From positions 15,771,891-15,835,890 of the forward strand of contig OX336349.1 of assembly GCA_946902875.1 (NCBI GenBank): DNA of 64,000 nt, written 5' to 3'. A program made the position numbers and the translations under genes. Positions 22,638 to 32,475 of this stretch are shown in pieces. The stretch's first letter is position 1. Each line of letters starts with the position of its first letter. The notes below the pieces were generated by a model. That model had not been told where the DNA came from. It worked only from the letters and a program-made list of their open reading frames with translations, and did no database searches. The stretch comes from Nematopogon swammerdamellus. Taxonomy: Eukaryota; Arthropoda; Insecta; Lepidoptera; Adelidae.

Positions 22638-23526
22638 AGGTCTTTCAAAATTAGTTAATAGTACGCTAAGGGGGGGTTCTGTATCATATAGGGAGTAAAA
22701 CCTATATAAATATTTTTGGACCTTGGGCTTTTTTTTTATGTACCTAAAATATATTTTTTTTTTATGGAAACTGACACGGTTGGCTACATCACCTAAAACA
22801 TCCGTAATGTCAGCCCATAACACCGGGTGAACTAGGTGCCATGTCAGTGCTTCCCCCTTTGATCGTGCCGGCTACACTGAACTGGTCGGAAAACACAAAC
22901 TATTTACATAGCCGTTTCAACCGACGTTTCATTCAGTGCGGTGGTACCAACCCGGTCGGGTTAAACACTACCACCAAGTAATATTAGGAGGGAAGGGACC
23001 TACAGTTTTACGAGGAATCCGAACCTCGGTCAGCCTCCAACGGTCAGCGGTCACCCATCCAAGTACTGACCGCACCCAGCGTTGCTTAACATTCAATAGC
23101 GGCAGTTGACTGTCTGCACCACTGAGCTATCGAGGCTATTTTTTTATGTATTTAAATAAAAAATAGGTGGTTGATTTTTATAGCCTAATCGATTCAGTTT
23201 CATAGCAGTAACAAAAAATTTTTCATTACCATTATGATGTAACAAATATGTAAGTTGGTAAAAAATATCAAATTATTTCTATTCCATACTAATAAAACTA
23301 AAATTGTGGTTTTTCACAATTTATGAAAGAAAGAGATGTATATGTTGGAAGACTTTTTTGTTCCTGGCATGAAACTGAAACGATTAAGAAATTATTTTTT
23401 TACATTTTAAATTGTTTTTTTTATTTTTGTAATATAAAAAAAAATTTGTTCTTTAAAAGTGATCTATTTCCGATTTCCGATACAGAACCACCCCTTAGCG
23501 TACTATTAAAAATGTTTTAAAGACCT
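22638..23526. mobile_element. TA-flanked MITE (AGGTCTTTC ends), copy 1, interrupted by a SINE
   Basis: The left end AGGTCTTTCAAAATTAG with GTACGCTAAGGGGGGGTTCT matches the inverted right end (TTAGCGTACT...AAAGACCT), each bounded by TA. The element aligns to 35378-35870, except that SINE A copy 4 (22752-23137) splits it. Confidence 0.9.
22752..23137 (-). repeat. SINE family A, copy 4 (full length, best head)
   Basis: Reading leftwards from 23137: A box TAGCTCAGTGG, then a 5S-rRNA-like segment (23090-23047, beginning GTTAAGCAACG and containing AGTACTTGGATGGGTGACCG), then B-box-like AGGTTCGGATTCC, the central domain, and the tail ending CCATAAAAAAAAA. This is the reference copy for the family. 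Confidence 0.92.
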
Positions 23527-23534
23527 TAACAAAA

Positions 23535-23850
23535 TATCGCCGTGCAGTCCGGTGGATGCGGAGCTCTCCGAGATGGGGGTGGTGGTGGCCTACGTGTCTA
23601 GTACCACCACCTATCGCTCGTAGCTTTCCTCACGTCGTCTCGGAGAACTCCGTAGCCACGGCCTGCACCCGCCGGCGTGCTTGGAGGCTTGTCTCCCGCC
23701 GCCGGCGGTATTACCGTTTTTAATTTTTTTATTAATTTTGTGTATTTTTATTACTTTGTATTTTTAATACTTGTATAATATATGTAAAATTAATAGAATA
23801 TTTTGAAAATGTGAAATAAAGAACATACCAATAATAAAAAATATTTTTTT
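23535..23850 (+). repeat. Probable LINE 3' end
   Basis: A GC-rich block (GGTGGATGCGGAGCTCTCCG ... CCGCCGCCGGCGGTATTACC) is followed by AT-rich DNA with AATAAA and an A-run, a typical 3'UTR and tail layout. The family is not identified. Confidence 0.45.
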
Positions 23851-23852
23851 TT

Positions 23853-24237
23853 TTTTATCTAATCCGGTATGGGTGGCTGAGTCGGAGAGGCCAAGAGAAG
23901 CCAAAGCAGCTCCGACCAGTCAATATCACCTCCGAGAAGGTAGGTGCCATACCGAAGACTTCCCTGGATTACTGGCTATGCTGGAGAACACAACCGAGGC
24001 TGCTATGCAGCCATCTTACATCCAGTACGGTGGTCCAGTACGGTGGTGCCAACCCAGTCGGCTACAATTTGAGCCTACCACCTAGTAAGGGAAGGGAAGG
24101 GACCTACAGTTTTACGCCGGATCCAAACGGTGACCGTCAGAAAAACTCATTAGTACACGCCGACCGGATTCGAACCTCGGGCCTCTCGCATGAGAAGCCG
24201 ATGCCCAAACCACTCGGCCACCCGCTGCTCGATTAAG
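23853..24237 (-). repeat. SINE family B, copy 3 (full length)
   Basis: The head, read leftwards from 24237, has A box TGGCCGAGTGG, the Leu/Ser-tRNA-like GCATCGGCTTCTCATGCGAG and B box GGTTCGAATCC, then the central domain and tail. The left T-run is its poly(A). About 15 bp near 24026 is locally duplicated (CAGTACGGTGGT twice). Confidence 0.92.
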
Positions 24238-25454
24238 CGGCGGGTGGCTTACAGCTTGTACCAAAACTCGTACATACAATACTTTAAGTTTTCAGGTCGG
24301 TGTTAACAAATTGAATGTGCAATTTAATGTAATAATTTAGAAATGCCGCTCTTACAAGGTTGACTCTAATTAAGTGGACACCCCTTCCTGTCCTGTTTGA
24401 CCTAAATGGGGCTAAAATTCGGCTACTGCGCAGTAACTTGCGCTATGTTCCAAATTAAGTAAAATCTATAGTAATTTTACTTACATGTTATACTATAACC
24501 GTGTTAAGGTGGAGTTTTTCGAGAGTCCGTTTTCCTTTATAGCTGTAACTTATGTAGCTGCCAGCTTATTAGCAAGTTTGTCTCTCATTATTAGATGGCA
24601 GTTCCTGTAATCGAATGGCCAGGCCAGCGAACGCACTGAAGTACTCACACTGAAAATAAATACAATAAATTATTACTACCTAAGTATTATTTGCACGGCC
24701 AATTCATTGTCATAAAGTTACAAGCTGCGCTCTGGTGTAAGTCAACTTCCTGAATACCAACCATGATAATGTAATATACTTACTTGTGCTTAATGTGTAG
24801 GTAGGCTGAGTTAAAAGACGAATTTAATTGAAATAATTGTTTGCCGGAGATGTATAGTTTCCGAGAAAACAAATAATATAGAAACAGATTATCCATATAC
24901 TTACAAAATAAATGTTTCATACAAAAGTAAAACTTTAATTTTTTTTAAAACATCAAAACATTGATTTTGCATTGAAATGTAGACAAAACCGACATGGGCT
25001 GCGTAGGTTAGGGTTAATTTATAGAATTTCCGTAGTGTGCAATTCAAACTACACTAGACACTGAATCGTCACAATACATAAATAGTCAAATCAGCTTTCA
25101 GGAGACTTGCGAAGGGGTCCCTCTTAGCCCGATGGACAGTCCTTCGCCAGTGGTATTCACCCAGCAAATTCTGCAAAACTTATGTTTGCGGGGTGGTGGA
25201 AGCCATGTTTCAGCATGTGCGATTTTACCGCTCTCCACTGAGCATGCGTTGAGTATGAGGACCGTCTTCAGGATCCACACAAGCAAACAAAAAACACACA
25301 AATTAATCTATTACTCCGTACCGTAAACGAAATAGAGATCGTAATCCGCATATCGTAATCCGCCGCGCCGGCCACTATCGCGCCGGGGCTCTCGGCACGA
25401 GCGACGCAGGGAGCGGGGGCTATCCAAACTCTTTGGTAAACACACCACACCACA
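24238..25454. other. Unassigned region
   Basis: No gene, RNA or element recognised in about 1.2 kb. The CG-rich patch 25360-25420 is not coding in any convincing way. Confidence 0.3.
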
Positions 25455-25599
25455 TTGCATCACAGCATTGCACACGCACAACGATCGATAGTCGATACAC
25501 GGAAAAGGCTTATAAATTCTCTTTGCTTGCAGGCAATTAGCAAGATGGCGTCAGCGCCGCCAGCCACGCCAGCCCGTAGTCACATTGCCATAGTGCAAA

Positions 25600-25870
25600 A
25601 CGAGAATACCACAGATTACCAATATATGAGAATACCACCAATAAAAGAAAAAATATTTACCGGTAATAAGGAAGTTTCCACTTTTTTTATTATATTTTTA
25701 AAAAAACATACTAAGATTGCGATAAAGCCTAGTGATTTTTTTTTTTCAATTCCGTACATAAATGACGAAGTTATGATACTTTTCCCTCCCGTTTTCAAAT
25801 TGTTCGGCGCGCGGCCGGTCGACACCGCTGTGACGTCACAAGTCTGTTCTCTGCGCCGCCGGCGCCCCGA
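25600..25870 (+). repeat. Repeat E, copy 1
   Basis: Shares AATAAGGAAGTTTCCACT, ATGACGAAGTTATGA and TGTGACGTCACAAGTCT with the inverted copy at 28480-28690. The two face each other across the foldback element. Confidence 0.6.
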
Positions 25871-25982
25871 CGACGCGGTGAGATTAGCTCAAGACGGTAG
25901 CAGGTATCGTTGCGAAATCATTTCATTGTGGAAACTGTGCGTGCAATCCAATGATAAAGTTACTTTTAATTTAAGACTTTAG

Positions 25983-26170
25983 TCACAGATGACCCAATAA
26001 TAGTTACTTCGTAACAGATGAATCACTCCATAGAAAAAGTTCAATACCTACGGCTTTAATAGCCTACAGCTTTACATCGAGCTTTACATCGTCAGTCGCT
26101 GCGTGCGAAAATGTACCTAAACGAAAGAGCGTAAAGTGATTATTGCTTTGCAGCCGCGTGGCCTTGAAGC
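25983..26170 (+). repeat. Repeat K, copy 1
   Basis: Starts CACAGATGACCCAATAATAG and contains the palindrome GTTACTTCGTAAC. It aligns to 56205-56370, the insertion within SINE A copy 14. Confidence 0.75.
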
Positions 26171-26339
26171 AAACTCGGTGACGCTAGGGCTGCTACTTTC
26201 GATAAAAATATAAATTCATTACACAATATAATATTATAAAGAGGAAATATGTGTGAATGTTTGTTCGTGAGCTACAGCACATATTTAAAAATGTTTTTTT
26301 ACTATAAGATAGGTACCTATATTTTTTGTCAAAATTTAA

Positions 26340-28295
26340 AAAAAGTGGCCGCCATTTTGAACTTTTTAGTTACTGGACCGATTATTTTCAAAATCGATAT
26401 CTGGGTGTCTGTGTAGGCTCTGAATACGAATCCGTTGTAAAAAAAAGTGGCCGCCATTTTGAACTTTTTAGTTACTGGACCGATTGCTTTCAAAATCGAT
26501 ATCTGGGTGTCTGTGTAGGCTCTGAATACAAATCCGTTGTCAAAATTTAAAAAAGTGGCCGCCATTTTGAACTTTTTAGTTACTGGACCGATTGCTTTCG
26601 AAATAGATATCTGGGTGTCTGTGTGGGCTCTGAATACGAATCTGTTGTAAACATTTAAAAAAAGGGGCCGCCATTTTGAACTTTTTAGTTACTGGACCGA
26701 TTGTTTTCAAAATCGATATCTGGGTGTCTGTGTGGGCTCTGAATACGAATCCGTTGTCAAAATAAAAAAAAAAGTGGCCGCTATTTTGAACTTTTTAGTT
26801 ACTCGACCGATTGCTTTCAAAATCTATATCTGGGTTCCACAGGTGGGTTCAAGAACCGGTTCGTAAGAACGCTTTAAGAACCAGTTTGCAGAATGCTTCT
26901 TAGAAACGATTCGAACGAACCCTTTTAAGAACCAGTTTGCATGATGATTTTGAGAACCGGTTCTCGAACTGAGCTGCATAACCGGACTCGTTTAAGAACC
27001 GGGTCATAACTCGAGAACCACTGGTGCTAGACCCATCGTGTTGGTACTCAAATTTCAGGTCTCGGTGAGATCTATCCATCTGTCACCTGAACTTTTGTTT
27101 TGGTCATAACTCGAGAACCACTAGTGCTAGACCCGTCGTGTTGGTACTCAAACTTCAGGTCTCGGTGAGATCTATCCATCTGTCACGTGAACTTTTGTTT
27201 TGGTCATAACTCGAGAACCACTGGTGCTAGACCCATCGTGTTGGTACTCAAACTTCAGGTCTCGGTGAGATCTATCCATCTGTCACGTGAACTTTGGTTT
27301 TGTTCATAACTTGAGAAACACTGGTGCTAGACCCATCGTGTTGGTACTCAAACTTCAGGTCTAGACCCATCGTGTTGGTACTCAAACTTCAGGTCTCGGT
27401 GAGATCTATCCATCTGTCACTTGACCTTTTGTTTTGGTCATAACTAGAGAACCACTGGTGCTAGGCCCATCGTGTTGGTACTCAAACTTCAGGTCTCGGT
27501 GAGATCTATCCATCTGTCACGTGAACTTTTGTTTTGGTCATAACTCGAGAACCACTGGTGCTAGACCCATCGTGTTTGCACTTAAACTTCAGGTCTCGGT
27601 GAGATCTATCCATCTGTCACGTGAACTTTGGTTTTGGTCATAACTCGAGAACCACTGGTGCTAGACCCATCGTGTTCGGGACCAAAACAAAAGTTCACGT
27701 GACAGATGGATAGATCTCACCGAGACCTGAAGTTTGAGTACCAAAACGATGGGTCTAGCACCAGTGGTTCTCGAGTTATGAACAAAACAAAAGTTCACGT
27801 GACAGATGGATAGATCTCACCGAGACCTGAAGTTTGAGTACCAACACGATGGGTCTAGCACCAGTGGTTCTCGAGTTATGACCCGGTTCTTAAACCAGTC
27901 CGCTTATGCAGCTCGGTTCGAGAACCGGTTCTCAAAACCATTATGCAAGCCGGTTATTAAAAGGGTTCTTTCGAACCGTTTCTAAGAACCATTCTGCAAA
28001 CTGGCTCATATAGGGTTCTTTTGAACCTGTTCTTGAACCCACCTGCGGAACCAGTTCGTTTGATGAACCGGTTCATTGGTTTTTGAACCGGTTCAGAAAA
28101 CCGGTTCCTAAACCATTTATTTTATATAACCGGTTCTTTAATAAACGTAACCTCTTGAGAACCCTTTTCGAACCGGTTACGACCCGGTTGTTTTGAACCT
28201 TTTTCGGTCCCTGATTCAAAGCACACACGGACACCCAGATGTCGATTTTGAAAGCAATCGGTCCAGTAACTAAAAAGTTCAAAATGGCGGCCTAT
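26340..28295. mobile_element. Foldback-type palindromic element, about 2 kb
   Basis: Symmetrical layout around about 27676. Left arm: five direct copies of an ~107-bp unit (GTGGCCGCCATTTTGAAC..., 26345-26850); an AACCGGTT-rich block (26850-27005); then seven or eight copies of a 99-100-bp unit starting CATAACTCGAGAACCACTGG. Right arm: two inverted copies of the 100-bp unit (27680-27880), the AACCGGTT block inverted (27880-28200), and one inverted 107-bp unit (28205-28292). No coding region. Long inverted arms made of tandem repeats define foldback-type elements. Confidence 0.85.
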
Positions 28296-28479
28296 ATAAC
28301 AGGAATGTAATGTAAAATATTATCTTAGGGAGCTCAATACTACACACACTGATACAGCGAGCGCGAAATACGAACCTCTCGGTCGGGTTAGCCGGCTCTA
28401 ATGCATACAAGCAATGCATCGCGTCGCTCCGCGCCGCCGCCGCCTAGCCTGCGAGCCTCATCGACCCACCGAGACACTG
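28296..28479. other. Unassigned
   Basis: GC-rich patch (28420-28490); nothing recognised. Confidence 0.3.
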
Positions 28480-28690
28480 CGGGCTCGGAGACTTGTGACG
28501 TCACACGGCGAATGCTCCCCGCGGGTTTTTAACTTTTTAGGGCATACATTAAAAGTTCAATAACTTCGCCATTTTTCAAGGTATTGTAATAATTCTTTCA
28601 CCATGTTTAATGTATTTTTATTATCTTATAATATATGTACATATTTCTTGTTTTTGTTTTAGTGGAAACTTCCTTATTCTGGATGCGTGT
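28480..28690 (-). repeat. Repeat E, copy 2 (inverted)
   Basis: Inverted counterpart of 25600-25870; see that entry. Confidence 0.6.
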
Positions 28691-28729
28691 CCCGCCCGCC
28701 GCGCCGCCCCGCCCCTCCGCGCCGGGCGT

Positions 28730-29066
28730 CATATTTCCAAAGTCTAGTATGCGAGTTTCTCTGATTGGTCGTTCTCAACTTTGGCGGGAAATATAAAATT
28801 TTCTTAGGTGGTTATAAACCTAATTTAAATAACATTGCTTTAAAAAAAAGTAAAACAAAAAAATTTTGACAAAAGGGGCACGAACCCATGGCCGAGATCG
28901 AAAAAATAAAAACCCTACACTCCTACACTCTACCACTGAGCCACCAAAGTACATATGCGACCAAACGAATATCGGATTCAGTAGGTTCGGTCGGGGTGCC
29001 GGAGGCGGAGCCAGACTCGTCTCTTCACCAATCAGAGCAACTCGCATACTAGACTTTGGAAATATG
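28730..29066. mobile_element. MITE with 40-bp inverted ends and a tRNA-like insert
   Basis: The left end 28730-28769 (CATATTTCCAAAGTCTAGTA...) and right end 29027-29066 are inverted copies with one mismatch. The right half includes GGTGCCGGAGGCGGAGCCAG, which also occurs inverted at the window's right edge (63925-63960), so the family is repeated. Confidence 0.85.
28863..28955 (-). repeat. tRNA-like SINE head inside the MITE
   Basis: On the minus strand A box TGGCTCAGTGGTAGAGT (about 28944-28928) is followed about 40 bases later by B-box GGGTTCGTGCCCC (about 28890-28878) and an A/T-rich end. The spacing suits a tRNA-derived Pol III promoter, but there is no cloverleaf, so it is not a functional tRNA. 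Confidence 0.6.
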
Positions 29067-29514
29067 CCGCCAACATCACTCGCTCGCTATGGAGCACCCT
29101 GTCCATAGAGTAAGTTAAGCCGCGTCTCCTGCGCATGTTTTTTCGAAACATTACACAAAAACATTTGTTATCTATCATACAAAAGTGTATGGCCAAGCCC
29201 CAATGTTTCGTTGTTTCTGTGTAATGTTTCGAAAAAAACATTCGCAGCGCAGGAGACGCACCGTACCGACCACCTAACCGAGTATACGGCTGCCCGATGG
29301 CCATAATTCACGCAGGGAGCAAGCGATGCGAGCGATGTGAAAAAAAATTCTTTATAACTTTTTTTTTTCTTCGAAACTAGGCGTTTCCGGCAAAAAATTA
29401 TTTCGCTAAAAGGTGTCTTATAACTCAACCTACACATTATGCTTACCAGCAATTTGGGATCTCGACTCCCCAGTATAAAGCCACACCCTTATGCCCTAGT
29501 AAAATAGAACATAC

Positions 29515-29640
29515 CTGAATTTCGAAAAATCTGTATTTTCATTCTCTTCACAAGTGGCTGTCTCTCTTCATCGTCATCACTAGATAACTGTCTTGGCTTT
29601 CTTCTCCTCTGTTCCACACCACGGCCACCGTCCGTAAGGT
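29515..29640 (-). other. Possible orphan coding exon (basic/acidic)
   Basis: Minus-strand frame reads GRGVEQRRRKPRQLSSDDDE then ERQPLVKRMKIQIFRNS and ends with a good donor CAG|GTATGT at 29515/29514. No homolog is recognised and the upstream acceptor is unclear. Could be a remnant of a transposon-encoded nuclear protein. Confidence 0.2.
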
Positions 29641-30218
29641 AAAGAACTAGGTATTTTACTCACCAGTTTCAAAGAACTTCGGTTACAATTTTATAAGAAG
29701 AGCCCAATCTTGCTTCACTTGGCGAAGTATGTGTTATCAAGAGATTATTGTTGTTGTTGAGACTCCTGTATTTTTCGTGAAAGGCCAGAACGAGGACGAA
29801 TTTTTAGGTGTCATCTTCATCACCAGCTTCTTTCCCTACGAGGTACACATTTCTTCAACCGATCAAGAAGCACACTGTTAAATCGCCTCACTCACGTGTA
29901 GTAATCGCTGGTAATATTAAAAACTGGCAGCACCTGGTAGTAAGTACACTCATAAGACAGGAAAAAAATGCCGCGGGGCTTCGCGCGGGGGAGTGAGGCG
30001 CGATGGGAAAGACGGCCAACGCTGCCACAATATTGGTTGATGAGTCGTCTCCCGTACTGTATGTACCCCGTGCTCCGCTCACACTTCTCTCGCGTCCTTG
30101 AGGTACAGTCGCCCGCATTGTTTCGATGGGTGAGCGCGGGTATGGTTAGCATAAAAACAATAAAGATAAATGTTCAACAAATGTATTGCACTGTCACAAA
30201 GCTTTTGGCACAAGCTAA
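29641..30218. other. Unassigned
   Basis: Several short open frames overlap here without agreement or known domains. Confidence 0.3.
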
Positions 30219-30625
30219 GAGGCGGGTGACCGAGTGGTTTGGGCATCGGCTTCTCATGCGAGAGATTCTAGGTTCAAATCCGGTCGGCGTGTACCAATGA
30301 GTTTTTTCTGACGAAAAAATTTACGTGCATACCTACACCTACTGCTTCGCCATTCGGAACCGGTGTAAACTGTAGGTCCCTTCCCTTGGCCCTTACTAGG
30401 TGGTAGGCTCAAATTGTAGCCGACTGGGTTGACACCACCGTACTGGATGTAAGATGGCCACATCTAGCAGCCTCGGTTGTGTTCTCCACTAGTTCAGTAT
30501 AGCCAGCAATCCAGGGAAGTCTCCGGTATGGCACCTACCTTCTCGTAGGTGATATTGGCTGGTCGAAGCATGTGCCTTGACCCCTCCGACTCAGCCACCC
30601 ATACCGGATTACATAAAAAAAAAAG
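30219..30625 (+). repeat. SINE family B, copy 4 (full length)
   Basis: Head GGGTGACCGAGTGGTTTGGG, then B box AGGTTCAAATCC, the central domain (ACTGTAGGTCCCTTCCCTTG, TTACTAGGTGGTAGGCTC), body and tail CACCCATACCGGATTACATA followed by an A-run. Best plus-strand copy of the family. Confidence 0.93.
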
Positions 30626-30715
30626 AAATAATGCTACAATGCTTATCTTCGTATAAACTGTCACTGTCACTTACAACCTCTTCGGTATCGCTGTCACTTG
30701 ATTCGCCTAACATTA

Positions 30716-31160
30716 AGCATCTTATTCACCATCCATCCTGCTGTACGTCCCGTCAAGGTCGCCCTGCTGGACGTAGCATACACACCATCGTGCGCGCATC
30801 CAGCGTGCTAGTTACAGTCGAATGAGTGAGAGAGATAGCACGTCTGTTGTTTTGTTGTCTATAAAACGTAAAAAAATGGGAATTTGCTGTAAAGCAAACC
30901 TACACACGCTCCAGCACGCACTATTCATTATACATCGGCGACATACGTCACGCTTAGACAGTGGTGGGGGGACCGTTGCTGGATGAAAAATGCGTCCAGC
31001 GGGTCCAGCAAGCAATTAATAATAATTACCGACGTACGTAGATTAGAATTACGTACGAACGTACGTTACGTTCTGAACGTAGATTCATTGTTGTTTTTCA
31101 TCGTGCATCGTGCGTGGCCTTCGCAGGACGTAGAGCAGGCAGGATGGTAAATAAGATGCT
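30716..31160. mobile_element. PIF/Harbinger-like MITE, copy 1 (TTA duplication)
   Basis: Inverted ends AGCATCTTATTCACCATCC and, at the right, the complement of AGCATCTTATTTACCATCC. Flanked by TTA on both sides (30713-30715 and 31161-31163), the TWA-type duplication of PIF/Harbinger. A second copy is at 45976-46447. Confidence 0.85.
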
Positions 31161-31224
31161 TTAATCACAAACTCTGAGTCGTAATCAAAACATATCATGT
31201 ATTCCTTTTAAATTTTTTCTACGT

Positions 31225-31760
31225 GCTTGCAGGTATTAAACCAGGCGTTGTTATCGATGCTGTTCAAGCTCTCAGATATAATTTTTTTTACTTCTTTCAT
31301 GTTTTGTCCAATGTTTTTCGAGGTAATCTGGTTTTTTGTAATACGCCAAATGTTTTCGATTGCGTTCAGCTCGGTTTATATTGTGGCAAACGCAATATTT
31401 CGAAACCGTTGCTTCGAATATAATCTCGTCGATTTTAAATGTTACGAAACCCTCTTTATTCTTTTTGATCAAATCATACAGCTCTACTTTGCGGAGCCAT
31501 TCATCGAATGGAATACTCAGAGTTTGTATGCGACGTAATACAAACTCTTTGGGAATACTCTTTTCCGTCAACCACTTTTGCATGGCATCCTTGCAGAATT
31601 TGACATAGGCATATTACTGCTTCGGGTGTTGTGATCGATCCATCACAGTAGCTTTTTTGGCAAATTCAGCAAAAGTTTCTCTTTCAGACACTTGCCATAA
31701 TTCTTTAAATTCATTTTGGAGTGATAATGTCCAGCTGTGGATGCTGCTCTGTATACTAAC
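31225..31760 (-). pseudogene. Decayed Tc1/IS630-like DDE transposase fragment
   Basis: Reading leftwards with frameshifts: HYHSKMNLKNYGKCLKEKLL; then MQKWLTEKSIPKEFVLRRIQ with WLRKVELYDLIKKNKE and FKIDEIIFEA; then, in another frame, ELNAIENIWRITKNQI. This order matches the C-terminal half of insect DDE_3-type transposases (YHxxMN...ENFxxWL; KAELYDLIK; DLNPIExIW, which carries the last catalytic acidic residue). Several shifts make it non-functional. The terminal repeats of its element were not found. Confidence 0.75.
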
Positions 31761-31959
31761 TATGTGGCATCTGTAATAAAACCACTACTGTACCTGCATG
31801 CACTATAATGAAACGGCTGCCCGTACTTAACTTTTTTGAAAACGTGTCTTTTTTTGTTGTATCTTTTTTTTCAGACTCCAGGTATTTTGTCGTACGTGAG
31901 AACTTTGTACGTATGTCTGATCTATATATACAATAGAACGGCCTTCTGAACTGTTATGA

Positions 31960-32475
31960 GAAACGCTTAAGAAAACATCAACAATAAAAACATTGAAACT
32001 TGTATATTTCGCATATATTGAAGCGATTCTAAGATATGGCCTTGAGGTATGGGGTACATGCCGAGAAGTAAATAAAATATTAAAATTACAAAAAAAGGCT
32101 ATTCGCATTATAACGGGATCAAAATGGGATGATACATGTAGACCTATTTTTAAACAATTAGAAATACTAACTGTAATAAACTTATATATTTACATTGTGA
32201 GCCTAGATACCTACAATCAGATTGATAATTTTGAAAAGCAAGGCACTCAGCAAAATCGTTATGGACTAAGAGATAGGAGAAAACTTACATTACCTAAAGT
32301 AAGATTAACTTTGATGAAAAAGGGCAATGAATATATGTCCATACTAATTTATAATGCATTGCCTGATTATATAAAGGATTTTCAATCAAAGAGTGAATTT
32401 AAAAATGGACTCAGGAAATTTCTAGTAGAAAGGCCATTTTATACATTTGATGAATTTTTCTCAGAGTGTAAATAG
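31960..32475 (+). pseudogene. Jockey-clade LINE reverse transcriptase C-terminus
   Basis: A 5'-truncated but open reading frame contains VYFAYIEAILRYGLEVWG, LQKKAIRIITGSKWDD, CRPIFKQLEILTVINLYIY and LIYNALPDYIKDF, the conserved end of jockey-like ORF2. It closes with TAG at 32473-32475. It is a single uninterrupted frame, so the insertion is fairly young. No endonuclease or RT catalytic YADD region is present because of truncation. Confidence 0.88.

Noticed and set aside
23041..23137. 5S rRNA gene or functional tRNA gene
   Set aside because: Only the internal promoter part of 5S and tRNA boxes are present, inside a repeated SINE with a poly(A) tail; no full 5S and no cloverleaf.
24130..24240. 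tRNA-Leu/Ser gene on the minus strand
   Set aside because: A and B boxes and stem-like blocks are present, but the 3' acceptor side runs into SINE body shared by eight copies.
25455..25982. 175-codon plus-strand open frame as a host gene
   Set aside because: It runs through repeat E and poly-T/A tracts and has no recognised domain. The MASAPPATPARSHIA segment after a splice-like TTGCAG is intriguing but unsupported.
26326..26565. Open frames on both strands with a repeated ~36-residue unit
   Set aside because: They translate the tandem unit of the foldback element; the sequence is non-coding repeat.
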